A DNA stretch of 64,000 bases from Bog-473 sp963725895 (GCA_963725895.1 CAVSAJ010000003.1:682001-746000); one strand, 5' to 3'. Positions 37,475 to 46,935 are shown, counted from the stretch's first letter. The notes: generated by a model not told the origin, from the letters alone. Numbers and translations are program-made.

Positions 37475-37546
37475 CGCCCCCGGCAGGACTCGAACCTGCG
37501 CCACCGGCTCCGGAGGCCGGTGCTCTATCCGCTGAGCTACGGGGGC
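37475..37546 (-). tRNA. tRNA-Arg (anticodon CCG)
   Basis: A 72-nt cloverleaf on the minus strand. The acceptor stem GCCCCCG/CGGGGGC, D-arm with AGCGGATA loop, anticodon stem CCGGC/GCCGG with loop CTCCGGA (anticodon CCG) and T-arm GCAGG-TTCGAGT-CCTGC are all perfectly paired. CCA is not encoded. It is intact, as expected when an integrating element rebuilds the 3' end. It lies divergently from lysA and next to the integrase. Confidence 0.97.
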
Positions 37547-37657
37547 GGGCAGACGCTCGTGCCGTCGCACGAGCAAGGAAACGATCGTACTCGTCGGGCA
37601 CCACGTCGGCCCCGAGCCGCCCGGCGTGACACGGACGCTGCCGTATCCTGCATCTCC

Positions 37658-38965
37658 ATGCCCACCGACCACGACGTGGCGACCGCACCCCTCGAGCGGC
37701 ATCTTCTCCCGCGCACGGCCGAGATCGACGAGAAGGGCCACCTGCACGTCGGCGGCGTCGACGTGCTCGAGTTGGCGGGCGAGTTCGGCACACCGGTCTT
37801 CGTCTATGACGAAGACCACCTGCGTCATGCCTGTCGGGAGGCCGTGGCCGCGTGGGGCGACGGCGTCGCGTACGCGACCAAGGCCTTCTTGTGTCGCGCC
37901 ATGGCCCGGTTGGCCGACGAGGAGGGCATGCAGCTCGATGTGGCGTCGGGGGGTGAGTTGTATGTGGCGCTCTCGGCCGGCGTGCCAGCCGACCGCCTCG
38001 TCCTGCATGGCAACAACAAGTCGACCGACGAGCTGGCCGCGGGGCTCGAGCAGGGAGTGGGGCGTATCGTCGTCGACTCCTTGGACGAGATCGCCCGGCT
38101 CGGTGGCCTGGTCGAGTCCTCGCCGGCTTCTGCCACGCGCCCCCGGGTCCTCGTGCGGGTGACACCGGGCGTCGAGGCCCACACGCACGAATTCGTGCGC
38201 ACCGGCCAAGAGGACTCCAAGTTCGGCTTTTCCGTCTCTTCGGGCGCGGCCGCCGAGGCCGTCGCCGCGCTCGAGTTGCTACCCGGTGTCGAGCTGGTCG
38301 GGGTGCACGCCCACATCGGCAGCCAGGTCTTCGACGCCTCCTCCTTCGAGCAGGCAGCCGAGGTCCTCGGCGCGTTCTTCGCGCCGCTCGGGCTCTCCGA
38401 GCTCGTCGTCGGTGGCGGGCTCGGCGTCCCCTACGTCAACGGGGAGTCGGCGCCGAGCCAAGCCGAGTGGGCCGCGGCGACCCACGCCGCCTGCGCGAGT
38501 GCGGGCGTCGACCCCAGCACGCGCATCTCGGCGGAGCCGGGACGCTCCATCGTGGCGACGGCCGGCATCACCCTCTACACGGTGGGCACCATCAAGCACC
38601 TCCCGGGCATCCGCACCTACGTGAGTGTGGACGGTGGCATGAGCGACAACCCGCGCCCGGTCCTCTACGGCAGCGGGTACGAGGCGTTCTTGCCCCGGGT
38701 CACCGACGCGCCGCGCCCGCGCCCCGTGCGCATCGTCGGCAAGCATTGCGAGAGCGGCGATCTCGTCGTCCCGGACGCCTTCGTTCCCGACGATCTGACC
38801 GTGGGGGACGTGCTGGCGACGCCCGTCACCGGTGCCTACGGGTACGCCATGGCGTCCAACTACAACAAGGTGCCCCGCCCCGCCGTCGTCTTCGTCTCCG
38901 GGGGCGCCGCCCGCGTCGTCGTCCGCCGGGAATCCTTCGAGGATCTCGTCCGCCTCGATTCCTGA
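37658..38965 (+). CDS. lysA: Diaminopimelate decarboxylase
   Basis: PLP enzyme converting meso-diaminopimelate to L-lysine, the last step of lysine synthesis; 435 aa. The PLP lysine is in VAYATKAFLCRAM, and further motifs are HIGSQVFDASSFE, GGGLGVPY and the active-site ESGD (KHCESGDLVV). The ATG at 37658 (MPTDHDVATAP) is chosen over the long upstream extension, which overlaps the tRNA. It is the first gene of the lysA-hom-thrC cluster common in Actinomycetota. Confidence 0.95.
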   Translation: MPTDHDVATAPLERHLLPRTAEIDEKGHLHVGGVDVLELAGEFGTPVFVYDEDHLRHACREAVAAWGDGVAYATKAFLCRAMARLADEEGMQLDVASGGELYVALSAGVPADRLVLHGNNKSTDELAAGLEQGVGRIVVDSLDEIARLGGLVESSPASATRPRVLVRVTPGVEAHTHEFVRTGQEDSKFGFSVSSGAAAEAVAALELLPGVELVGVHAHIGSQVFDASSFEQAAEVLGAFFAPLGLSELVVGGGLGVPYVNGESAPSQAEWAAATHAACASAGVDPSTRISAEPGRSIVATAGITLYTVGTIKHLPGIRTYVSVDGGMSDNPRPVLYGSGYEAFLPRVTDAPRPRPVRIVGKHCESGDLVVPDAFVPDDLTVGDVLATPVTGAYGYAMASNYNKVPRPAVVFVSGGAARVVVRRESFEDLVRLDS

Positions 38966-39019
38966 ATCGCTCGACGCCGCGAAGCCGGGCGTCACACGGG
39001 CAGCGGTTAGCGTTTGGAC

Positions 39020-40471
39020 GTGACCGCGGAGAGGACTGCCGGCCGGGGGAAGCATCAACGCATCGACGCAGCACCAGATGGGCGCGGCCGCACCGAAGCG
39101 CACCCGCACCCCGCCCCGACTGTGCGCGTCGCGCTGCTCGGCTGCGGGAGCGTGGGGGGCGCGCTGGCCGAGATCCTCCTCACTCGTGCCGACGACGTCG
39201 CGGCGCGCACCGGCATCCGCCTGGAGTTGGTCGGCATCGCGGTGGCCAACCCGGAGCGTCCCCGCTCGCCGTCGATCCCGCCCGGCCTCATCGGGACGGA
39301 CGCCGCCGCGCTGGTGGCGCGCGACGACGTCGACGTGGTGGTCGAGGTGATCGGCGGTCTCCATCCCGCACACGAGCTGGTGGAGGCCGCGCTGCGCAAC
39401 GGCAAGCCGGTCGTCACTGCGAACAAGGCGCTGCTCGCCACGGCGAGCGCAGAACTGGCGGAGGTTGCCGCCGACGCAGGCGTGGACCTGCTCTACGAGG
39501 CGGCCGTCGCGGGTGCGATCCCGGTCATCCGGCCGCTGCGCGAGTCGCTGGCCGGTGAGCAGATCGTCCGGGTCATGGGGATCGTGAACGGCACGACCAA
39601 CTACATCCTCACCCGGATGGAAGAGCACGGCGACAGCTACGACGACGTGCTCCGCGAGGCGCAGGAGCTGGGGCTGGCCGAGCGCGACCCGACGGCCGAC
39701 GTCGAGGGTCACGATGCCGCGGCCAAGGCGGCCATACTCGCCTCCCTCGCGTTCGGCAGCGACGTCGTCGACGCGGACGTGCACCGCGAGGGCATCAGCG
39801 GCATCGGGGCGGCGGACGTCGCCTACGCCAGCCGGCTCGGCTACTCGGTCAAGCTCCTCGCCGTGGCCGAGCTGGTCGACGGCGGGCCCGAGGTCTCGGT
39901 ACGTGTGCACCCGGCCATGGTGCCCAAGACGCATCCGCTCGCCTCCGTGCGTGGCGCCTTCAACGCCGTGTTCGTCGAGGGCGCGGTGAGCGGCGAGCTC
40001 ATGCTCTACGGGCGCGGCGCCGGCGGCGCTCCTACGGCGAGCGCCATGCTCGGCGACCTTGTGGACGCATCACGTAACCTGCTGGCCGGCGCCCCCGCGC
40101 CGGCGCCCAAGCGCACGAGCACCACGGTGCGCCCACAGAGCGACATGCGCTCGGCCTTCTACCTGAGCATGGACGTGGCCGACCGGCCCGGCGTCCTCGC
40201 CGCGGTGGCCAGGATCTTCGGCGATCACGACGTCTCGATCCGGGCCATGGAGCAGGTGGGGATGGCCGAGGAGGCCCGGCTGATCTTCTTGACTCACGTG
40301 GCGCGCGAGGGTGACCTGCTGGAGACCATCGATGCGTTGCGCAACCTGCAGGCCGTCGACCGGGTGAGCGGCGTGCTGCGGGTGATCGACGGCGAGGACT
40401 CTGAGAGCAGGGGCGACGGCGGCGGCGGCCCCGGGCGCGGGGGAGCGGCCGGGCGTGGGGGAGAGACGTGA
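39020..40471 (+). CDS. hom: Homoserine dehydrogenase
   Basis: Reduces aspartate semialdehyde to homoserine (threonine/methionine branch). The Rossmann motif is VALLGCGSVGGALAEIL. The central catalytic region has VMGIVNGTTNYILTRM and GLAERDPTADVEGHDAAAK, and a C-terminal ACT domain (RPGVLAAVARIFGDHDVSI) suggests feedback by threonine. About 483 aa, the family length. GTG at 39020 is preferred; a TTG two codons earlier is possible. It overlaps into the thrC ribosome-binding region. Confidence 0.94.
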   Translation: MTAERTAGRGKHQRIDAAPDGRGRTEAHPHPAPTVRVALLGCGSVGGALAEILLTRADDVAARTGIRLELVGIAVANPERPRSPSIPPGLIGTDAAALVARDDVDVVVEVIGGLHPAHELVEAALRNGKPVVTANKALLATASAELAEVAADAGVDLLYEAAVAGAIPVIRPLRESLAGEQIVRVMGIVNGTTNYILTRMEEHGDSYDDVLREAQELGLAERDPTADVEGHDAAAKAAILASLAFGSDVVDADVHREGISGIGAADVAYASRLGYSVKLLAVAELVDGGPEVSVRVHPAMVPKTHPLASVRGAFNAVFVEGAVSGELMLYGRGAGGAPTASAMLGDLVDASRNLLAGAPAPAPKRTSTTVRPQSDMRSAFYLSMDVADRPGVLAAVARIFGDHDVSIRAMEQVGMAEEARLIFLTHVAREGDLLETIDALRNLQAVDRVSGVLRVIDGEDSESRGDGGGGPGRGGAAGRGGET

Positions 40472-40484
40472 GCGGGAGAGAGGC

Positions 40485-41531
40485 GTGAGCGGGGCCGGCT
40501 GGCGCGGGGTGATCGAGGAATACCGGGACTATCTCCCCGTCGACGAGCACACGCCCGTGGTCACCCTGCTCGAGGGCGGGACGCCGCTCCTCCCGGCGCC
40601 GCGTCTCTCCGAGCGGGTCGGGGCCGAGGTGTGGCTGAAGGTCGAGGGCGCCAACCCGACCGGGAGCTTCAAGGATCGCGGCATGACGCTGGCCATCTCG
40701 AAGGCGGTCGCCGACGGCGCCAAGGCGGTCGTGTGCGCGTCGACGGGGAACACGTCGGCTTCTGCGGCCGCCTACGCGTCACGGGCCGGGCTCGTCTGCG
40801 TCGTGCTCATCCCAGACGGGCACATCGCATTGGGCAAGCTGGCCCAAGCCTTGATGCACGGTGCCCGCGTGCTCCAGGTGCGAGGCAACTTCGACCAACT
40901 CCTGACCATCGTGCGCGACCTGCCGAACCACGCGCCCATCACCGTGGTGAACTCGGTCAACCCGCACCGGATCGAGGGGCAGAAGACGGGCGCCTTCGAG
41001 ATCGTCGACACTCTCGGTGACGCACCCGACGTCCACTGCATCCCGGTCGGCAACGCCGGGAATATTTCGGCCTACTGGCGGGGTTATCTGCAGTACAAGG
41101 ACGCGGGCGAAGCGACGAAGGTGCCCCAGATGCTCGGCTTCCAGGCGGCGGGGGCGGCGCCCATCGTGCTCGGCCACCCCGTCGAGGAGCCCGACACGAT
41201 CGCCACGGCCATCCGCATCGGGAACCCGGCCAGTTGGTACTCGGCCACGGCCGCCGCGTCCGAGTCCGGCGGCTCCATCTCGGCGGTCACCGACGAAGAG
41301 ATCATGGACGCGTACACGTTCTTGGCCTCCCAGGAGTCCGTCTTTTGCGAGGCGGCGTCCTCGGCCTCGGTGGCCGGCCTGATCAAGCACGGCGTGCCCG
41401 AGGGGTCCAGGGTTGTCTGCGTGTTGACCGGACACGGCTTGAAGGACCCGGACCTGGCCATCAAGGCCATCTCGGTGCCCACGGTGATCGACCTCGACCT
41501 TCGAACGGTCCTGGCCGAGATCTCGCTGTGA
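40485..41531 (+). CDS. thrC: Threonine synthase
   Basis: PLP-dependent conversion of O-phosphohomoserine to threonine; about 348 aa, the short actinobacterial form. The PLP lysine is in PTGSFKDRGM, the phosphate-binding loop in STGNTSASAAAYA, and the PVGNAGNISAYWRGY stretch is conserved. GTG at 40485 (MSGAGWRGVIEEYRDYL) follows GGGAGAGAG and lies 14 bp after the hom stop, so the two are co-translated. The usual next gene, thrB (homoserine kinase), is missing here. Confidence 0.95.
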   Translation: MSGAGWRGVIEEYRDYLPVDEHTPVVTLLEGGTPLLPAPRLSERVGAEVWLKVEGANPTGSFKDRGMTLAISKAVADGAKAVVCASTGNTSASAAAYASRAGLVCVVLIPDGHIALGKLAQALMHGARVLQVRGNFDQLLTIVRDLPNHAPITVVNSVNPHRIEGQKTGAFEIVDTLGDAPDVHCIPVGNAGNISAYWRGYLQYKDAGEATKVPQMLGFQAAGAAPIVLGHPVEEPDTIATAIRIGNPASWYSATAAASESGGSISAVTDEEIMDAYTFLASQESVFCEAASSASVAGLIKHGVPEGSRVVCVLTGHGLKDPDLAIKAISVPTVIDLDLRTVLAEISL

Positions 41532-41592
41532 GCCGCGACAGCCACGGCGTGGCGCGACCAGACCGGCCAAAACCGGGGGTATGTTGGCATGA

Positions 41593-41625
41593 GGGGACGC
41601 CTCCGACTAGAGTGGAGGTATCCCC
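41593..41625 (+). promoter_or_regulatory. Stem-loop in the rho leader
   Basis: GGGGA-CG-CCTCC and GGAGG-TA-TCCCC arms form two 5-bp helices with a 2x2 internal loop and a 9-nt apical loop. It lies about 170 bp upstream of rho in a 265-bp non-coding leader. It could end the thrC message or be part of rho autoregulation. Confidence 0.4.
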
Positions 41626-41796
41626 ACTGCGCTTCAAAGCGCTCTCCGCGGGTACACAGCGGTCTCGGGAGAGCATCACGCAGAGGTGATCCGGGGGAGG
41701 GCATTCACACGCGAATCCCTTCTCCTCCCTGTAATTCCTTCGCCTGACGCGGATCAACATCCGAGCAGGCGACAACCCTCGTAGATGAGGAGCCCG

Positions 41797-43631
41797 ATGA
41801 CTGCGGAACAGCAGCTCGAACGATCGGTTCTCGAAGGCAAAGAGCGCGACGAGCTCAGTGCCATCGCCCAGGCCATGTCGCTCAAGACGACGAGCCGGAC
41901 GAAGAAGGCCGACATCATTGATCAAATTCTTGACGCAACTGGCGTGACCTCGGGTCCCGCCGCGTCGTCCAACGGGGACGGCGGGGGCGCAGCCAACGGT
42001 GCCGCCAAGCCGGCCCGCCGCTCCCGTGCAGCAGCCGCCGGCACGGGCGACGACACCCCGGCTGCCGCGGTCATCACCGCCGGCGCCGCCCATGACACGG
42101 GCGGTGACGGACGTGACCAGGCCCTCGCGACGGACGGGACCGGTGCCGCTGCCGGTACCGGCGCCGAGGCAGCGGCTTCGGGCGAGGCCGCCTCGGCGAC
42201 CACCACCTCTGCGGAGGCGGCCGGGACCGGCGACGCCGGACCGGCGGTCTTCATCGAGCCGCCCGAGCTGGCCGACGGGACCGATCCCGGGTCGCGTCAC
42301 AACGGACAGGGTCAGACCCAGACCCAGACCCAGCAGGGCAACCGCAACCGAAACCAGAACAAGAACACCAGAACCGCGGCAATCAGGACGGCGAAGTCGG
42401 CAACCGGCGCAGCCGCCGGCGCCGCGGCCGCGAGCGCGGCCAGAGCGGTGAGCTGCAGGGCGGCGGCCAGGAGCAGCCCTACACGGGCGAGCTGGTCGAG
42501 GTGAGGGGCCTGCTCGACCTGCGCGACGAGGGCTACGGCTTCTTGCGCTGCGAGGGCTACCTGCCCTCGCCGAAGGACGTGTACGTCTCCATCAGCCAGG
42601 CGCGCAAGTTCGCGTTGCGGCGCGGCGACTACATCGAGGGCGCGTGCAGGCCGGCCTCGAACAACGAGAAGTACCCGGCGCTGCTGCGCATCGACTCGAT
42701 CTCGGGCCTCGAACCCGAGGCGGCGCGCAACCGGCCCCGCTTCGAGGACCTGACCCCGCTGTTCCCCGACTCGCGGCTCAACCTCGAGATGGTGGACGAA
42801 AAGGGCGACAAGGACAACCTGACGGCGCGCATCGTCGACCTGATCTCGCCGATCGGCAAGGGGCAGCGCGGCATGATCGTCTCGCCGCCCAAGGCCGGGA
42901 AGACGACGGTCATGAAGCAGATAGCGCACTCCATTGAGGCCAACAACCCCGACGTGCATCTGATGGTCCTGCTCGTCGACGAGCGGCCCGAAGAGGTGAC
43001 CGACATGCGCCGTTCGGTCAAGGGCGAGGTCATCGCGTCGACCTTCGACCGGCCGGCCGACGAGCACACCCAGGTGGCCGAGCTGGCCATCGAGCGGGCC
43101 AAGCGCCTCGTCGAGATGGGGAAGGACGTCGTCATCGTCCTCGACGGCATCACTCGCCTCGCGCGGGCCTACAACCTGGCCGCGCCGGCCACCGGGCGCA
43201 TCATGTCCGGTGGTGTCGACTCGGGTGCGCTCTACCCGCCCAAGAAGTTCTTCGGTGCGGCGCGCAACGTCGAGGAAGGCGGCTCGTTGACGATCCTCGC
43301 CTCCGCGCTCGTCGAGACCGGCTCCAAGATGGACGAGGTCATCTTCGAGGAGTTCAAGGGCACCGGCAACATGGAGCTGCGCCTCGACCGTCGGCTCTCC
43401 GAGCGCCGGCTGTACCCGGCTATCGACGTCAACGCCAGCTCGACCCGCCATGAGGAGCTCCTCTTCGAGCGCGGCCAGCTCCAGCAGGTGTGGAAGCTGC
43501 GTCGGGTCCTCAACGCCCTGGCCAGTGACGGCAAGGACGCCGCGGGCCTCGAGCTGCTGATGGACAAGATCCGCACCACGGTGAGCAACGACGAGTTCCT
43601 GGCCGAGATCGCCAAGGGACCGGGCGCCTAA
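41797..43631 (+). CDS. rho: Transcription termination factor Rho (one frameshift)
   Basis: Hexameric RNA helicase that terminates transcription. ATG at 41797 (MTAEQQLERS) follows GAGGAG. Residues 1-50 are the Rho N-terminal helical domain. A long Ala/Gly-rich then Gln/Asn-rich and Arg-rich insertion follows (NGQGQTQTQTQQGNRNRNQN, later RRSRRRRRGRERG). Then come the RNA-binding fold (YTGELVEVRGLLDLRDEGYG), Walker A (PPKAGKTT) and the rest, all normal. The N-terminal part and the core are in different frames; one base near 42365 (AAGAACACCAGAACC) restores continuity. As Rho is normally vital in this group, an assembly error is likely. Confidence 0.93.
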
Positions 43632-43660
43632 GGCGCCCTCGCCGGCCCTCTTCGGCCCTC

Positions 43661-43679
43661 GCCGGCCCTCTCGGCCGGC
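43661..43679 (+). terminator. GC-rich hairpin after rho
   Basis: Perfect 7-bp arms GCCGGCC / GGCCGGC with a 5-nt loop, within a tandem CCCTCGCCGG-type repeat at 43632-43690 between rho and rpmE. No T-run; possibly a weak terminator. Confidence 0.4.
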
Positions 43680-43719
43680 ACGGCCTCTAAACTGGTAGGA
43701 CTACTTCGACTGGAGAAAC

Positions 43720-43965
43720 ATGAAGACCGACATCCACCCCGACTACGTAGAGGCCACGGTTCGTTGCTCGTGCGGCAACACGTTCGTGACGCACTCGACG
43801 AAGGCCGATCTCCACGTCGAGCTGTGCAACGAGTGCCACCCCTTCTTCACCGGCAAGCAGAAGCTGGTCGACTCGGGTGGCCGCGTCGAGCGCTTCCAGC
43901 GCCGCTACGGCGAGCGCAAGGGCCGGGCCAAGGCGAAGCCCGCCCCGTCGCCGGCCCAGGACTGA
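43720..43965 (+). CDS. rpmE: 50S ribosomal protein L31
   Basis: An 81-aa L31 of the zinc-binding (C+) type: MKTDIHPDYVEATVRCSCGN with Cys16 and Cys18, then ELCNECHPFFTGKQK with the second CxxC pair. The C-terminal tail is Lys/Pro/Ala-rich. Its place between rho and prfA is the conserved one. The ATG at 43720 is clear. Confidence 0.97.
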   Translation: MKTDIHPDYVEATVRCSCGNTFVTHSTKADLHVELCNECHPFFTGKQKLVDSGGRVERFQRRYGERKGRAKAKPAPSPAQD

Positions 43966-44044
43966 GCCGGTAGGCGGGTGCGCCCGCCGCTGTCACGCGC
44001 AGCCGCCCCACCTGCCCGGCCCGAGGACCCGCTGGGGCATCCCC

Positions 44045-45132
44045 ATGAGCACGTTCGAGGACCGCGTCGCCGCGCTCGAGGCGGAGTTCGAGGCGGTCGA
44101 GAAGGACCTTGCCGACCCCGCCACGCTGAGCGACCCCGACCGCCTGCGCGACCTGTCGCGCCGCCACAAGGAGCTCGGTGAGATCGTACGCACCTGGCAC
44201 GACCTGAACGCCGCCCGCGAGGACGTCGCCACGGCGCGCGAGATGCTCACCGAGTCCGTCGGGCGAGGAGCGCGAGCTGATGCGCCAGGAGGTCGAGGAG
44301 TCCGAGTCAGCGGTGCAGTCGCTCGATGACGCGGCTCCAGGAGCTCTTGTTGCCGAAGGACCCCAACGAGGGGCGCAACGTGATCATGGAGATCCGCGGC
44401 GCGGTCGGCGGGGACGAGGCGAACCTGTTCGCCCGGAACCTCTACGACATGTACCTGCGCTACGCGGCCATGCAGAAGTGGAAGGTGGAGGTGCTCTCCG
44501 AGGACGCCTCGGACAAGGACGGGATCAACGAGGCGGTCTTCGTGGTCAAGGGACCCGACGCGTACCTCCGGCTCGAGCACGAGGGCGGTACCCACCGGGT
44601 GCAGCGGGTGCCGGTGACCGAGGCCAAGGGGAGGATCCACACCTCGACGGCGACGGTCACCGTGCTGCCCGAGGCCGAGGAGGTCGACGTCGAGATCGAC
44701 CCGAACGATCTCAAGATCGACGTGTACCGCTCGACGGGTCCGGGCGGCCAGTCCGTCAACACCACCGACTCGGCGGTGCGCATCACGCACATCCCGACCG
44801 GGACCGTCGTGGCCATGCAAGACGAGAAGAGCCAGATCCAGAACCGGGCCAAGGCCATGGTCGTCCTGCGCTCGCGCCTGCTCAAGGCGGAACAGGACCG
44901 CCAGGCCGCCGAGATGTCCGCCCAGCGCCGCGGCCAGGTCGGCTCGGGGAGCCGGACCGACAAGATCCGCACCTACAACTTCAAGGAGAACCGGGTCACC
45001 GATCACCGGATCAACCTGACTCTCTACAAGCTGGACCAGGTGCTCGCGGGCGACCTGACCGAGATCACCGACGCGCTGATGGCCGACAAGCGCGCCCGGC
45101 AGCTCGAGGGCGCCGTCGCCGTCGGGCCGTGA
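44045..45132 (+). CDS. prfA: Peptide chain release factor 1 (two frameshifts)
   Basis: Recognises UAA/UAG and releases the peptide. The N-terminal coiled region (MSTFEDRVAALEAEFEAVEK) is followed by a shift near 44264 (GTCGGGCGAGG; one G too many) into EERELMRQEVEESES, and a second shift near 44330 into TRLQELLLPKDPNEGRNV. The rest is intact, including the GGQ loop (STGPGGQSVNTTDSAVRI) and HIPTGTVV. The PxT-type anticodon-mimic region falls in the normal part. Two indels in an essential gene point to sequence error. Confidence 0.93.
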
Positions 45133-46042
45133 GACTGGCGCCCGGCGTGACGCGCGGCGCGCTCGTCGCCGAGCTGGCCGCCGTCGTGGGCGCCCCGCAC
45201 GAGGCGCGCTTCATCGTCGACGAGGCGCTCGGCCTCGGGCTGGTCCTCGGCCATCCCGACGCGCCCACGGGCGCGCTCGACGACGACGTCGTGGCGGCGG
45301 CGCGCGCGATGGCCGGGCGGCGGGTGGCGGGGGAGCCGCTGCAGTACGTCTTCGGCCACTGGCCCTTCCGCTCGCTCGACCTCCTGGTCGACCCGCGGGT
45401 GCTGATCCCCCGACCCGAGACCGAGCAGGTGGTGCAGGTTGCCCACACGGAGGCGCGTCGCCTGCGCGCCGCACGCCGGAGCGCGGGATCTGGTCGTCGT
45501 CGACGCCGGCACCGGGAGCGGCGCTATCGCACTGTCGCTCGCGGCAGAGCTCGGGACCCTCCGTGGTGCGCGAGGTCTGGGCCGTCGATGCGAGCGCCGA
45601 CGCGCTGGACGTGGCTTCGGCCAATCTGGCGCGCGTGCGGGCGGCGCACGACGGCCCGATGCTCGGCGGTCGAGCTCGTGGCGGGTAGCTGGCTCGAGCC
45701 GCTTCCGGCCCCGCTGCGCGGCGAGGTGTCGCTCGTCGTGTCCAACCCGCCGTACGTGAGCGAGGCCGAGTGGGCGGACCTCGACGCCGAGGTCCGTGCC
45801 GAGCCGCGTGACGCGCTCGTGGCAGGGCCGGGGAGCGACGGCACGCCCGGCCTGGCCGGGGTCGAAGCAGTCCTGGCGCAGAGCAAGGCCTGGCTGCGCC
45901 GGCCCGGTGCCGTGGTCGTGGAGCTTGCTCCGCACCAGGCCGAGCCGCGCCGTCGCACTGGCCGCGCCGGCTCGGGTACGCCAGTGTCGAGGTCAAGCCC
46001 GACCTGGCGCGCCGGCCGCGGGTGCTGGTGGCGCGAGTCTGA
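45129..46042 (+). CDS. prmC: Release-factor glutamine methyltransferase (several frameshifts)
   Basis: Methylates the GGQ glutamine of release factors; the GTG start overlaps the prfA stop (GTGA). Correct order of fragments: EPLQYVFGHWPFRSLDLLVD and RVLIPRPETEQVV; then VVVDAGTGSGAIALSLAAEL (SAM motif); then EVWAVDASADALDVASANLA; then VVSNPPYVSEAEWADL (NPPY catalytic motif); ending RVLVARV at 46042. Frame changes are needed near 45470, 45550, 45665 and 45960. The composition of each piece is normal, so this looks like a sequence-quality problem rather than decay. Confidence 0.9.
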
Positions 46043-46127
46043 CTCCGGCACCCGCTCACACGCCTATTGGCATCCACGGGTCCACCGGCCCGGTGCGGCA
46101 GCCTGGTGGTGACGGTGGGAGAGGTGA

Positions 46128-46935
46128 ATGGGTAGAGACAACATGATGGCGGACCGAGAAGCGCCAGCGACGGGAGCCGGAGAGCTCGAAGACGTCGCGC
46201 GATCGGTCGGTCGATCGCTCGGTCGATCCCTCGGTCGATCCCTCGGTCGATCCCTCGGTCGATCCCTCGGCTGAGCCGCCGGTTGAGCCGCCGGTTGAGC
46301 CGCCGGTCGTCGCCAGTGGTGCCGCAGAAGCGGGGCGAGCCCTCGACGGTGGCGCCATCATCGCCGTGCCCGCGGTGGGCGGGTACCACCTGGCCGTGCG
46401 CACCGGGTCACCCGAGCGCGAGGAGCGCCTGGCCGATCTCGCCGCCGATCCCGAGGGGCCCCACTACGCGGTCGGCCACCGTGAGGATGTCCGTACCCTC
46501 ACGTCGGCGTGGAACGACGAGTTGAACCGGCTGCTCGAGCGGTGCTGGCCGGGACCAGTCGAAGTCTTCCTCGCCCGCACGGACGCCGACGGCCCCTACG
46601 ACGTGGAGGCGGACTCCGGGTCCTGGGCCGTCACCGTCGGCATGCCCGACGGCCGCGCGCTGCGCAAGCTGTGCCGGGAGCACGGCCCTTGGCGCACCGT
46701 GCCGTTGCGCCTGACCGACGCGCACGAGGTCGCCCACGCGTTCGCCGCCGCGGACGTGGCGTGTGTCGTCGACGGCGGGCGCCGCGAGGGCGAGGCGCCG
46801 ACGGTGGTTGATGCGACGGTGACGCCCGTGCGGGTGCTCCGCGAGGGCGCGCTGCCGTCGAAATTCATCGAGGCAACGATGGCGATGGGCAACCGACGCA
46901 AGCTGTTCACCCGGGCCCATCCGAAGGACGAGTGA
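46128..46935 (+). CDS. Sua5/YrdC-family threonylcarbamoyl-AMP synthase-like protein
   Basis: The position after prmC and the YrdC-like fold indicate the t6A enzyme TsaC. Recognisable parts are RALDGGAIIAVP, LLERCWPGPVEVFL, VTVGMPDGRALRKL and TVVDATVTPVRVLREGALPS. The nucleotide-binding TDTVYGL motif near the start is replaced by AVGGYHLAV, so activity is doubtful. The N-terminus is low-complexity: tandem SVDP and EPPV repeats in the YrdC frame. The best start (ATG 46128, with GAGGTG upstream) is in another frame, so an indel within or before the repeats is likely; the first in-frame start otherwise is GTG 46366. Confidence 0.7.
46205..46308 (+). repeat. Two adjacent 12-bp tandem repeats in the TsaC-like gene
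   Basis: TCGGTCGATCCC is repeated about five times (46205-46270), followed by GAGCCGCCGGTT repeated three times (46273-46308). Both are multiples of three, so copy-number change would keep the reading frame. Confidence 0.85.

Noticed and set aside
44045..46042. Programmed frameshifting in prfA and prmC
   Set aside because: Known programmed frameshifts occur in prfB, not prfA; several unrelated shifts without slippery sites or structures point to indel errors instead.
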